From assembly GCA_048158365.1 (NCBI GenBank), contig JBLLNL010000013.1: DNA of 64,000 nt; one strand, written 5' to 3'. Shown here in pieces: positions 27,851 through 35,930 of this stretch (position 1 is the first letter of the stretch; every line of letters begins with the position of its first letter). Origin of the DNA: Azoarcus_F sp048158365. GTDB taxonomy: Bacteria > Pseudomonadota > Gammaproteobacteria > Burkholderiales > Rhodocyclaceae. Under the pieces are notes generated by a model. That model did not search any database. It was not told the DNA's origin and was given only the letters and a program-made list of their open reading frames with translations. Made by a program: the position numbers and the translations under genes.

Positions 27851-27980
27851 TTTCGAAGCCGTATTCGCGGCTTGCGGCGCTCCCTCCCGTAGCGTCCAGG
27901 AGCGGCGCAAGCCGCGAATCGGGCGACGTCACGCGCCGAACGGCTCTACAAGCGCTGAATCCGCCTGACGCAGTGCCGTT

Positions 27981-29309
27981 TCAACTGCCATCGTCCTCCC
28001 CCCGGGATCCGCTACTTCGATCCCGCTCTCGAAGTCTTTCCAGTTTAGCGCCGATCTGGCTCTCCAGGCCGCGATCGGCCGGCCGATACCAGCCCGGTTC
28101 GGTCATGCCGTCGGGGAGATAGGTTTCGCCCGCCGCGTAGGCATCCGGCTCGTCGTGTGCATAACGATAGTCGTGTCCGTAACCCAGGTTCTTCATCAAT
28201 CGGGAGGGCGCATTGCGCAGATGCAGCGGAACCGGGCGCGACGCGTCCGCGGCCACGAACTTGCGCGCCGCACTGTAGGCCTTGTACACCGCATTCGACT
28301 TGGCCGCGCACGCGAGAAAGACCGTCGCCTGCGCCAGGGCCAGCTCACCCTCGGGCGAACCCAGCCGCTCGTATGCCTTGCACGCGTTCAGCGTGATCTC
28401 GAGCGCGCGCGGATCGGCCAGCCCGATGTCCTCGCTCGCCATGCGGACCAGCCGCCGCCCCAGATAGTGCGGATCCATCCCGCCGTCGAGCATGCGGCAG
28501 AGCCAGTACAGCGCCGCATCCGGATGGGAACCGCGTACCGACTTGTGCAGGGCCGAGATCTGGTCGTAGAAGGCTTCTCCACCCTTGTCGAAGCGTCGCA
28601 GCTTGCTGGCCAGCGTCTCGTCCAGAAACGCCGGCGTGACCGGGTTGACCCCCGCGGTACTGGCGGCGATCTGCACCTGTTCGACCAGATTCATCAGTCG
28701 CCGCGCATCGCCGTCCGCGAAGCCGATCAGGCGTTCCCGGGCCGCCTCGTCGAAACGCAGATCGGGACAGGCCAGCGCACAGGCACGCAGGAACAGGTCG
28801 GCCAGCGCCTGGTCGTCCAGCGGTTCGAGCACATACACGGCGGCACGCGACAGCAGCGCGGAATTGACCTCGAAAGACGGATTCTCGGTGGTCGCACCGA
28901 TCAGCGTGACCACGCCCTGCTCCACATACGGCAGGAACGCGTCCTGCTGGGCCTTGTTGAAACGATGGACCTCGTCGACGAACAGAATGGTGTGGCGCCC
29001 GCGCACGCGTGCCGCCTGCGCCTGTGCCACCGCGTCGCGGATGTCCTTGACGCCCGAAAAGACCGCCGACAGCGAGATGAAATCGGCGTCGAAGGCCCGT
29101 GCGGTGAGCCGTGCGAGCGTGGTCTTGCCGACCCCCGGCGGTCCCCACAGAATCATCGAGTGCAGCTTGCCGGACTCGAAGGCCAGCCTCAACGGCTTTC
29201 CGGGGCCGAGCAGATGATGCTGGCCGACGACTTCGTCGAGGCGGGTCGGACGCAAGCGCTCGGCGAGGGGCGCGTCCGCCGGTTGCTCCGGCTCGAAGAG
29301 ATCCGTCAT
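27981..29309 (-). CDS. rarA: Replication-associated recombination protein A (RarA/MgsA)
   Basis: 442 residues. AAA+ ATPase with Walker A GPPGVGKT (about residue 55), Walker B LFVDEVHRFN and sensor ATTENPSF, followed by the tetramerisation domain typical of the RarA/WRNIP1 family (AALYWLCRMLDGGMDPHYLGRRL, VYKAYSAARKF). It acts at stalled replication forks with RecA and single-strand binding protein. ATG at 29309. It is followed upstream, in the same direction, by lolA and ftsK; ftsK-lolA-rarA is a common proteobacterial order. Confidence 0.95.
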   Translation of the reverse strand: MTDLFEPEQPADAPLAERLRPTRLDEVVGQHHLLGPGKPLRLAFESGKLHSMILWGPPGVGKTTLARLTARAFDADFISLSAVFSGVKDIRDAVAQAQAARVRGRHTILFVDEVHRFNKAQQDAFLPYVEQGVVTLIGATTENPSFEVNSALLSRAAVYVLEPLDDQALADLFLRACALACPDLRFDEAARERLIGFADGDARRLMNLVEQVQIAASTAGVNPVTPAFLDETLASKLRRFDKGGEAFYDQISALHKSVRGSHPDAALYWLCRMLDGGMDPHYLGRRLVRMASEDIGLADPRALEITLNACKAYERLGSPEGELALAQATVFLACAAKSNAVYKAYSAARKFVAADASRPVPLHLRNAPSRLMKNLGYGHDYRYAHDEPDAYAAGETYLPDGMTEPGWYRPADRGLESQIGAKLERLRERDRSSGSRGEDDGS

Positions 29310-29349
29310 GGCCAGCTCGGTGAAGGTGTGATGGTCGGGGCGACGCCGC

Positions 29350-29997
29350 TCAGTCGCCGATCACGTCGGCGCCCGGCGGCGGCTCGAAGCGGAACATCGA
29401 GGCCGGCTGCGGCACGCCGGTATTCAGCTCGACGAAATCGATGACCGTCGTCTGGCCGAAGTGGTCGCGCAGCTCCATGCGCCTGAGCAGCCCATCGACC
29501 AGACCGATGCGCATGCTCTCGAAGCCGCTGTCGGCCTGACGCGGCATTGCGAGCACCCAGTCGAGCGCGTCGGACCGTCCGGCCTCGGACAACTCGAAGT
29601 CCCGCTCCAAGGCCCCGTCACCGGCGAGTATCGCCGCGGGCGTACTGCCCAGCGCATCGCCCAGCGTTCTGACGGTGACCTGATTCAGATCCTGATCCCA
29701 TATCCACAGCCGCTCACCATCGCTGACCAGCAGCTGTGGGTAGGGCGAATCGTAGGTCCAGCGGAAACGCCCGGGACGTTCGAACGCGAAACGTCCGCTG
29801 GCGATCTGCGGGCGGCGCCCCGAGCTGGCGGTGACGACCTGCTGGAACGCGCCGCTCGCGCTGGCGGCATTGGCCATAAAGTGGCGCAGTTGCGCGATGC
29901 CGGTTTCGGCGGCCTCGACCGTCGCGACTGCAAAGATCACCAGCAAACCGCAGGCCAGGCCGAAGACGATCCGGCCGACCGGACGCATCGGATTCAC
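29350..29997 (-). CDS. lolA: Outer-membrane lipoprotein carrier protein LolA
   Basis: 215 residues from GTG at 29997, which overlaps the ftsK stop as GTGA; ATG at 29988 is an equally plausible start. The signal peptide is RPVGRIVFGLACGLLVIFAVATVEA. The body matches LolA (ASGRFAFERPGRFRWTYDSPYPQLLVSDGERLWIWDQDLNQVTVR). It carries lipoproteins across the periplasm from the LolCDE ABC exporter to the outer-membrane receptor LolB. It lies between ftsK and rarA in one leftward series. Confidence 0.95.
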   Translation of the reverse strand: MNPMRPVGRIVFGLACGLLVIFAVATVEAAETGIAQLRHFMANAASASGAFQQVVTASSGRRPQIASGRFAFERPGRFRWTYDSPYPQLLVSDGERLWIWDQDLNQVTVRTLGDALGSTPAAILAGDGALERDFELSEAGRSDALDWVLAMPRQADSGFESMRIGLVDGLLRRMELRDHFGQTTVIDFVELNTGVPQPASMFRFEPPPGADVIGD

Positions 29998-32291
29998 TCG
30001 CCGTCCCTCGCCGGGGCGATGACTTCACGGTTGCCGTTGGTGCCCATCGCCGAGACCAGACCGGCCCGTTCCATCTGCTCGATCAGGCGTGCCGCCCGGT
30101 TGTACCCGATGCGAAGATGACGCTGGACCAGCGAGATCGACGGCCTGCGCGTCTTCAGCACGACCTCGACCGCCTGATCGTACATCGGGTCGGCCTCCGC
30201 ATCGCCGCCATCGACGCCGCCGGTCACGCCCGCCTCGGCCTCCTCCTCGGCGGCCGACAGGATGCCTTCGACATAGTCCGGCGGACCGAGCCGCTTCAGG
30301 TGGTCGACCACCTTGTGCACCTCCTCGTCGGCCACGAAGGCGCCGTGCACCCGAACCGGCAGCCCGGTCCCCGGTGCGAGATAGAGCATGTCGCCCATGC
30401 CGAGCAGGGTTTCGGCCCCCATCTGGTCGAGGATGGTGCGTGAATCGATCTTGGACGAGACCTGGAACGCGATCCGTGTGGGCACGTTGGCCTTGATCAG
30501 ACCCGTGATCACGTCCACGGACGGACGCTGTGTGGCCAGGATCAGGTGAATGCCGGCGGCGCGGGCCTTCTGCGCGAGACGCGCGATCAGTTCCTCAACC
30601 TTCTTGCCGACCACCATCATCATGTCGGCCAGTTCGTCCACGACGACGACGATGTGCGGCAGGGTCTCGAGCGGCTCGGGATTGTCCGGCGTGATCGTGA
30701 ATGGATTGGTCAGCGGCTTCTCGGCCTTGGCGGCATCGGTGACCGCCTTGTTGAAACCGGCCAGGTTGCGCACCCCGACCGCCGCCATCAGCTTGTAGCG
30801 CTTGTCCATCTCGGTCACACACCAGTTCAGCGCATTGGCCGCATGCTTCATGTCGGTGACGACCGGCGCGAGCAGATGCGGAATCCCCTCGTAGATCGAC
30901 AGCTCCAGCATCTTGGGGTCGACCATGATCAGGCGGACCTTCTCCGGCTCGCTCTTGTACAGCAGGGACAGGATCATCGCGTTGATGCCGACCGACTTGC
31001 CCGAACCGGTGGTGCCGGCCACCAGCAGGTGAGGCATCTTGGCCAGGTCGGCGACCACCGGCTGACCGCCGATATCCTTGCCGAGCGCGACGGTCAGTGC
31101 CGAATGCATGTTGTGGTAGGCCTTGGAGCCGAGTATTTCGGACAGGCGCACGACCTGGCGCTTGGGATTCGGGAGCTCGAAGGCCATGCAGGACTTGCCC
31201 GGCACGGTCTCCACGACCCGGATCGACACCAGCGACAAGGCCCGCGCCAGATCCTTGCTGAGGTTGACCACCTGGCTGCCCTTGACCCCGGTCGCCGGTT
31301 CGATCTCGTAGCGCGTGACCACCGGGCCCGGGTAAGCGGCGACCACCTTGACCTCGACACCGAAGTCGGCCAGCTTGGTCTCGATCAGCCGGGACGTGAA
31401 TTCCATGGATTCGGCCGACGGCGGCTCGACCTCGCCCGAGGGCTGGTCGAGCAGGGCGAGCGGCGGGAGCATCCCGTCGCCCATGTCGGCGAACAAGGTC
31501 TGCTGGCGCTCCTTGTCGATGCGCTCCGATTTGGGCACGGTGGCCACCGCAGGCTCGATGCGAAGGGGCTTGGCCGGCGCGGTCTCGGTCTTGCGCCGTT
31601 TGGTCTCCACCACGGCCTCACGTTTCTGCGCGACCTGACGGCCTGCGCGGCGATCCTGCCACTTGTACCAGGTCGCCACCGCGCCCAGCCACAGCCTTTC
31701 GAGCCAGGCGCCGAAGCGTTCGATCACCGACAGCCACGAAACGCCCGAGAACAGGCTCAGACCGGACGCCAGCAGCGCGAGCAGCAACAGCGTCCCGCCG
31801 GTGAAACCGAAGTAGCGCTGCACGAGTTTGCCGAGTTCGACCCCGACCAGACCGCCGGGTGCCAGCGGCACATTCGCGCCATGGGTATGAAAGCGCAGCG
31901 CCTCGATCGCGCTGCTCGCGAGCAGCACCACCAGGAAGCCGGCCATGATGATGAAGAAGGATCGCCGGTCGGCCTGCAGCTCATGGCGCAGGCGGCGAAC
32001 CCCCCATACCAGGCCGTATCCGAGGAAGACCACCCACCACCATGCCGACACGCCGAACAGGTAGTACAACAGATCGGCGAGCCAGGCGCCGAAGCGCCCG
32101 CCCGGATTGGCCACGCGGGAGACTTCCGCCGCATGAGACCAGCCCGGATCTGCCTGGCTGTATCCGAGCAGGATCAACCCCACGTAGAGGGACATCACGC
32201 CCAGGATCAGCCAGCGCGCCTCCTGCAGCAGCAGCGAGATCTTTTCGGGCAGCGGTTGGGAACGGGAACTGGTACGAGACAAAGTCGGCAA
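29994..32291 (-). CDS. ftsK: DNA translocase FtsK
   Basis: 765 residues. Four N-terminal membrane segments (about 25-205), a short charged linker, then the RecA-like motor with Walker A GTTGSGKS (about 425-432) and IVVVVDELADMMM, and a C-terminal winged-helix gamma domain that reads KOPS sites (ISLVQRHLRIGYNRAARLIEQME). It pumps chromosome dimers through the closing septum and activates XerCD. The start is TTG at 32291: a perfect TATAAT at 32324-32329 leaves little room for an upstream start and no ATG occurs before the first membrane helix. Confidence 0.95.
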   Translation of the reverse strand: MPTLSRTSSRSQPLPEKISLLLQEARWLILGVMSLYVGLILLGYSQADPGWSHAAEVSRVANPGGRFGAWLADLLYYLFGVSAWWWVVFLGYGLVWGVRRLRHELQADRRSFFIIMAGFLVVLLASSAIEALRFHTHGANVPLAPGGLVGVELGKLVQRYFGFTGGTLLLLALLASGLSLFSGVSWLSVIERFGAWLERLWLGAVATWYKWQDRRAGRQVAQKREAVVETKRRKTETAPAKPLRIEPAVATVPKSERIDKERQQTLFADMGDGMLPPLALLDQPSGEVEPPSAESMEFTSRLIETKLADFGVEVKVVAAYPGPVVTRYEIEPATGVKGSQVVNLSKDLARALSLVSIRVVETVPGKSCMAFELPNPKRQVVRLSEILGSKAYHNMHSALTVALGKDIGGQPVVADLAKMPHLLVAGTTGSGKSVGINAMILSLLYKSEPEKVRLIMVDPKMLELSIYEGIPHLLAPVVTDMKHAANALNWCVTEMDKRYKLMAAVGVRNLAGFNKAVTDAAKAEKPLTNPFTITPDNPEPLETLPHIVVVVDELADMMMVVGKKVEELIARLAQKARAAGIHLILATQRPSVDVITGLIKANVPTRIAFQVSSKIDSRTILDQMGAETLLGMGDMLYLAPGTGLPVRVHGAFVADEEVHKVVDHLKRLGPPDYVEGILSAAEEEAEAGVTGGVDGGDAEADPMYDQAVEVVLKTRRPSISLVQRHLRIGYNRAARLIEQMERAGLVSAMGTNGNREVIAPARDGE

Positions 32292-32323
32292 TGGGTCCGG
32301 ACCCTGGGAAACGTCGGCGCCAG

Positions 32324-32329
32324 ATTATA
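32324..32329 (-). promoter_or_regulatory. -10 element of the ftsK promoter
   Basis: Minus-strand TATAAT, perfect consensus, 32 bp upstream of the ftsK TTG start. A TTGCAA at 32351-32356 is the best -35 candidate but the spacing (21) is long. It probably drives ftsK-lolA-rarA. Confidence 0.5.
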
Positions 32330-32374
32330 TTCGATACGCCGGACCGGGGGTTGCAACAGACTGTTAGGGCCTGT

Positions 32375-32524
32375 TCTCATTCGCGCCGGCGGTCGCGCCC
32401 GGGTCAAATGGCTCGCAGATCAAGGCGCGGCGACGCAGCAAGACTGGACGTCCTTCAAGGCGCCGTAACGCCGAGACGCGGGCCATTTGACCCGGGCCCT
32501 GTGAGTGGGCCAGCGCGAATGAGA
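32375..32524. repeat. MITE-like inverted repeat between ftsK and a crp-type gene
   Basis: Outer arms TCTCATTCGCGC (32375-32386) and its complement (32513-32524) plus inner arms GCCCGGGTCAAATGGC (32397-32412) and its complement (32482-32497). The 69-bp centre is not repeated. A 15-mer of the inner arm also occurs at 40403-40417. No gene is visible inside. Confidence 0.65.
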
Positions 32525-32531
32525 GCGGGTT

Positions 32532-33203
32532 CTAGACGTCCTGCAGCCGCTCGCGCAGCACGATGCCGTGAGCGGTCTCCTCGATCAGGCCCTGCACGCT
32601 CAGGTCCTTCATCACGCGGCTGACCATCTCGCGCGACGCACCGATCATCTTCGCGATGTCCTGCTTGGTGATCTTGCTCAACACCAGCGTCTGACCGTCG
32701 ACCTCTTCCGACATCTCGATCAGCAGGCGCGCCACGCGACCGTAGACATCCATCAGCGCAAGGCTCTCGATCTTGCGATCGGCATTGCGCAGGCGATCGG
32801 CGAGATTGCACATCATGCGCCAGGCCACTTCGAAGTTGTCGTGCATCAGGTGGCGGAAGTCGCTCTTGGAGACCATGATCAGGTCCGACGGCACCACCGA
32901 CACGACCGAAGCCGAGCGCGGCTGCTCACCGAACATGCCCATCTCGCCGAACAGTTCCCCCTGGCCCAGGATGCTGAGAATGACCTCGCGTCCGTCCTCG
33001 TCGCTGACGATGACCTTCAGACTGCCGGTCAGCACGAAATACACGAAATCCGTGTGGTCGCCAGCCAGCACGACCGCCTGGCCGCGTGGGAACCGCCGCA
33101 TGGTCGCCGTCCGGGCGATGGCGTCGAGCGTCGCTTCCGGCAAGCCATGGAAGAGCGCGAAGGTTTTCAGTGCGGTCGTCGAAACGGCTGAAGATTGGGT
33201 CAT
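32532..33203 (-). CDS. Crp-type transcriptional regulator (Crp/Fnr family)
   Basis: 223 residues. Cyclic-nucleotide-binding domain (about 15-135) with the phosphate-binding cassette FGEMGMF followed by RSASV, which keeps the Arg-Ser pair used by cAMP-binding Crp proteins, then a long dimer helix and a winged helix (KQDIAKMIGASREMVSRVMKDL). No N-terminal Cys cluster, so it is not an oxygen sensor. It may bind cAMP or cyclic-di-GMP. ATG at 33203. It stands alone between ftsK and divergent trxB, with a mobile-looking repeat just after its stop. Confidence 0.85.
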   Translation of the reverse strand: MTQSSAVSTTALKTFALFHGLPEATLDAIARTATMRRFPRGQAVVLAGDHTDFVYFVLTGSLKVIVSDEDGREVILSILGQGELFGEMGMFGEQPRSASVVSVVPSDLIMVSKSDFRHLMHDNFEVAWRMMCNLADRLRNADRKIESLALMDVYGRVARLLIEMSEEVDGQTLVLSKITKQDIAKMIGASREMVSRVMKDLSVQGLIEETAHGIVLRERLQDV

Positions 33204-33405
33204 GGCGGCTCCAGAGATCGCGTGATCGGCGGATCAGAATGAGGGGACGGTGTCCATGCAAAACGTCACAAAGTATAGACCAAGGCCGGGCGCAACTGGC
33301 ACAGTCCGGAAGCGGCGCGGGACCGGGCGTACGAACGGGCCGACGGACGGCGCCCGATTGCGGCCCCCAATGGAGAGCATTGGTAGGGAAGCCGACCCCC
33401 TCCGC

Positions 33406-33411
33406 TATAAT
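33406..33411 (+). promoter_or_regulatory. -10 element of the trxB promoter
   Basis: TATAAT, perfect consensus, 35 bp upstream of the trxB ATG. No good -35 box at 16-18 bp (TTGGTA at 33380-33385 is 20 bp away). Confidence 0.5.
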
Positions 33412-33446
33412 CGGCTCATCGCTTCGCACACAGGAAACTATCGACC

Positions 33447-34400
33447 ATGAGCGTCAAACATGCCCGTCTGATCATTCTCGGTTCCGGTCCGGCCGGGTAT
33501 ACGGCCGCCGTCTATGCCGCGCGTGCCAACCTGAATCCGGTGCTGATCACCGGCCTCGCACAGGGCGGACAACTGATGACCACCACCGACGTGGACAACT
33601 GGCCGGCCGACGCCGACGGCGTACTTGGCCCCGACCTGATGGCGCGCTTCCAGCGTCATGCCGAGCGCTTCGACACCGAGATGATCTTCGATCACATCCA
33701 TACCGTGAAGCTCGTTGAACGACCCTTCAAGCTGGTCGGAGACGCGGGCGAATACACCTGCGACGCACTGATCATCGCGACCGGCGCGACTGCGAAATAT
33801 CTGGGCATTCCTTCCGAGGAAAAGTTCGCCGGTCGCGGCGTGTCGGCATGCGCCACCTGCGACGGCTTCTTTTACAAGAATCAGGACGTGGCGGTCATCG
33901 GCGGCGGCAACACGGCGGTCGAGGAGGCGCTCTATCTTGCCAACATCGCGCGCAAGGTCACCGTCGTGCATCGCCGCCAGACCTTCCGCGCCGAGAAGAT
34001 ACTGATCGACAAGATGATGGAGAAGGTCGCCGCAGGAAAGATCGAACTCGCCCTCGACGCGACGCTGGACGAGATCCTGGGGGACGCCAGCGGCGTGACC
34101 GGCATGCGCATTCGCAGCACGCTGGATGATTCGACGCGCGACGTCGCGCTGCAGGGCGTCTTCATCGCGATCGGCCACAAGCCCAATACCGACATCTTCG
34201 AAGGACAGCTCGACATGGAAGGCGGCTACATCGTCACCCAGGCTGGCCGGGAGGGCAATGCGACGGCGACCAGCATTCCCGGCGTGTTCGCCGCCGGTGA
34301 CGTGCAGGACCACATCTACCGCCAGGCGGTGACGTCGGCCGGGACAGGCTGCATGGCGGCGCTCGATGCCGAGCGTTACCTGGACGCCCTGCAGCCGTGA
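33447..34400 (+). CDS. trxB: Thioredoxin reductase
   Basis: 317 residues. FAD-binding motif LGSGPAGYTAA at the N-terminus, redox-active CATC (Cys135, Cys138), NADPH motif GGGNTAVEEALYLA, and C-terminal FAD motif GVFAAGDVQD. Length and motif order match low-molecular-weight bacterial TrxB, which reduces thioredoxin with NADPH in the cytoplasm. AGGA lies upstream of the ATG and a perfect TATAAT at 33406. Its stop overlaps the next start (GTGA), coupling it to the Smr protein. Confidence 0.97.
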   Translation: MSVKHARLIILGSGPAGYTAAVYAARANLNPVLITGLAQGGQLMTTTDVDNWPADADGVLGPDLMARFQRHAERFDTEMIFDHIHTVKLVERPFKLVGDAGEYTCDALIIATGATAKYLGIPSEEKFAGRGVSACATCDGFFYKNQDVAVIGGGNTAVEEALYLANIARKVTVVHRRQTFRAEKILIDKMMEKVAAGKIELALDATLDEILGDASGVTGMRIRSTLDDSTRDVALQGVFIAIGHKPNTDIFEGQLDMEGGYIVTQAGREGNATATSIPGVFAAGDVQDHIYRQAVTSAGTGCMAALDAERYLDALQP

Positions 34401-35434
34401 CCCGCCGACCGGTCCGCTCCGCGGCGAGGACCGGTCGAAACGGGACCGGACTGGACGGACTCGCCAAACTGCGCGGCAGGCTCGAGGCCCGCGCGGAATC
34501 CACCCCGCGCAAGGCCGGACCGGATCGGCCAGTCGCCTCCCCGGCAGAGGCCGCGGACGACGGACTCACGCTGTTTCATGCCGCGGTCGGCGATGTCGAG
34601 CCGCTCAGGCGCGAACCCCGTGCCGAGATCGACCGTCCCAGACCCGCACCGGTGCCGCGCAGCCCGACCGCGCCTGTCGAGGTCGACGCCAGGGTTGATG
34701 CGCCAGGACGCGCCGATCCGGTCGAAGACGAACTGGCGCTCTTTCTGGCCAGCATGCAGGATGTGTTGCCGCTCAAGCACGACGACCGTGCCGAAACCGG
34801 CAATGGTGCAGCCGGGCGGGGGCGCCGGCGCCCGGGCGCGCCGGACCGTCCCGACATCGACCTCGCCGCCTTGCTGCCGGCGCCGTCCGAAAGCCTCAGC
34901 GCCGAAGAATTGTTTCAGTGGGCCATCCGCGGCGCGCAGCCGATCGATATACGCAACCGTGCGGAAGTTAGCCGGCCGGGGCCCGCGCCGGTGCCGCTGA
35001 AGCGCGACGAGGACGAGCAGGCGGCACTGCGTGAAACGATGCAAGCTCCGTTGAGTCTGGAGGACAGACTCGAGATGGGGGACGAGGCGGCCTTTCTGCG
35101 TCCCGGGCTGCCGAGACGGGTTCTGACCGATCTTCGCCGCGGCCGCTGGGTTCGGCAGGCCGAGCTCGATCTGCATGGACTCAATCGCGAACAGGCGCGC
35201 AAAACGCTGGCCGAGTTTCTGGCAGCCTGCCTGCTGCGCGGACACCGGTGCGTGAGGATCATCCACGGCAAGGGGCTGGGCTCGCCCGGAAAGGAGTCGA
35301 TCCTGAAGCGTCTCGCACGCGGCTGGCTCGCGCAACGCGACGAAATCCTCGCGTTCTGCCAGGCCAGTCCGAACCAGGGGGGTGCAGGCGCATTGATGGT
35401 GTTGCTGCGCGGACGAAGCGCCGACCGCCACTGA
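34397..35434 (+). CDS. Smr-domain protein with triplicated N-terminal motif
   Basis: 345 residues, GTG start overlapping the trxB stop. The C-terminal Smr domain (about 253-340) has LDLHG and IIHGKG, typical of small MutS-related nucleases. The N-terminal extension, usually carrying one 'LFxxAvxdVxPL ... rAe ... PaPvP' motif, here has three copies (57-88, 113-135, 171-200) and perhaps a fourth degenerate one (211-239). That makes it much longer than single-copy relatives of roughly 180-230 residues. Nuclease or RNA-cleaving activity is known for some Smr domains; the substrate here is unknown. Confidence 0.85.
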   Translation: MTRRPVRSAARTGRNGTGLDGLAKLRGRLEARAESTPRKAGPDRPVASPAEAADDGLTLFHAAVGDVEPLRREPRAEIDRPRPAPVPRSPTAPVEVDARVDAPGRADPVEDELALFLASMQDVLPLKHDDRAETGNGAAGRGRRRPGAPDRPDIDLAALLPAPSESLSAEELFQWAIRGAQPIDIRNRAEVSRPGPAPVPLKRDEDEQAALRETMQAPLSLEDRLEMGDEAAFLRPGLPRRVLTDLRRGRWVRQAELDLHGLNREQARKTLAEFLAACLLRGHRCVRIIHGKGLGSPGKESILKRLARGWLAQRDEILAFCQASPNQGGAGALMVLLRGRSADRH

Positions 35435-35530
35435 CGAACCGGCCGAGTGCCGCCCATCGTGCGCGCCGGGCGCGAATCTCAGGCCGGCGCGATGGGCTGC
35501 GTCACGCGCTAGCGAAGAGCCGGCCTGCGC

Positions 35531-35869
35531 TCAGATCGCGTCTTCGTTGATCTCACCGGTACGGATGCGCACCACCTGCTCAACCGGCATCACGAAGATC
35601 TTGCCGTCGCCGATCTTGCCGGTGCGGGCCGCCTTGACGATCGCCTCGACCGCCTGGTCCACCAGGTCGTCACCGAGCACGATCTCGACCTTGACCTTGG
35701 GTAGAAAATCGACGACGTACTCCGCCCCCCGATAGAGTTCGGTATGCCCCTTCTGGCGCCCGAACCCCTTGACCTCGGTGACCGTCAGCCCGTTGATGCC
35801 GACTTCGGACAGGACCTCGCGTACCTCGTCGAGCTTGAACGGCTTGATGACGGCTTCGATCTTCTTCAT
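35531..35869 (-). CDS. glnB: Nitrogen regulatory protein PII
   Basis: 112 residues, a standard PII trimer subunit. The T-loop with uridylylation site Tyr51 (ELYRGAEYVVDFLPK) and the C-terminal nucleotide-binding segment (GDGKIFVMPVEQVVRIRTGE) are intact. It senses 2-oxoglutarate and ATP/ADP and is modified by GlnD. There is no amtB next to it, which favours GlnB over GlnK, but the sequence alone does not decide. It lies 61 bp downstream of nadE in the same direction, so the two are probably cotranscribed. Confidence 0.93.
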   Translation of the reverse strand: MKKIEAVIKPFKLDEVREVLSEVGINGLTVTEVKGFGRQKGHTELYRGAEYVVDFLPKVKVEIVLGDDLVDQAVEAIVKAARTGKIGDGKIFVMPVEQVVRIRTGEINEDAI

Positions 35870-35930
35870 TCGCTTCTCCTGGATACAAGACCACCGCTGA
35901 ACTGGAAACGCCCCGGGTATTTCCGGGGGT

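Noticed and set aside
30546..32468. 640-codon open frame on the plus strand opposite ftsK
   Set aside because: Shadow of ftsK in GC-rich DNA; no motif, no ribosome site, low-complexity His/Gln/Arg composition.
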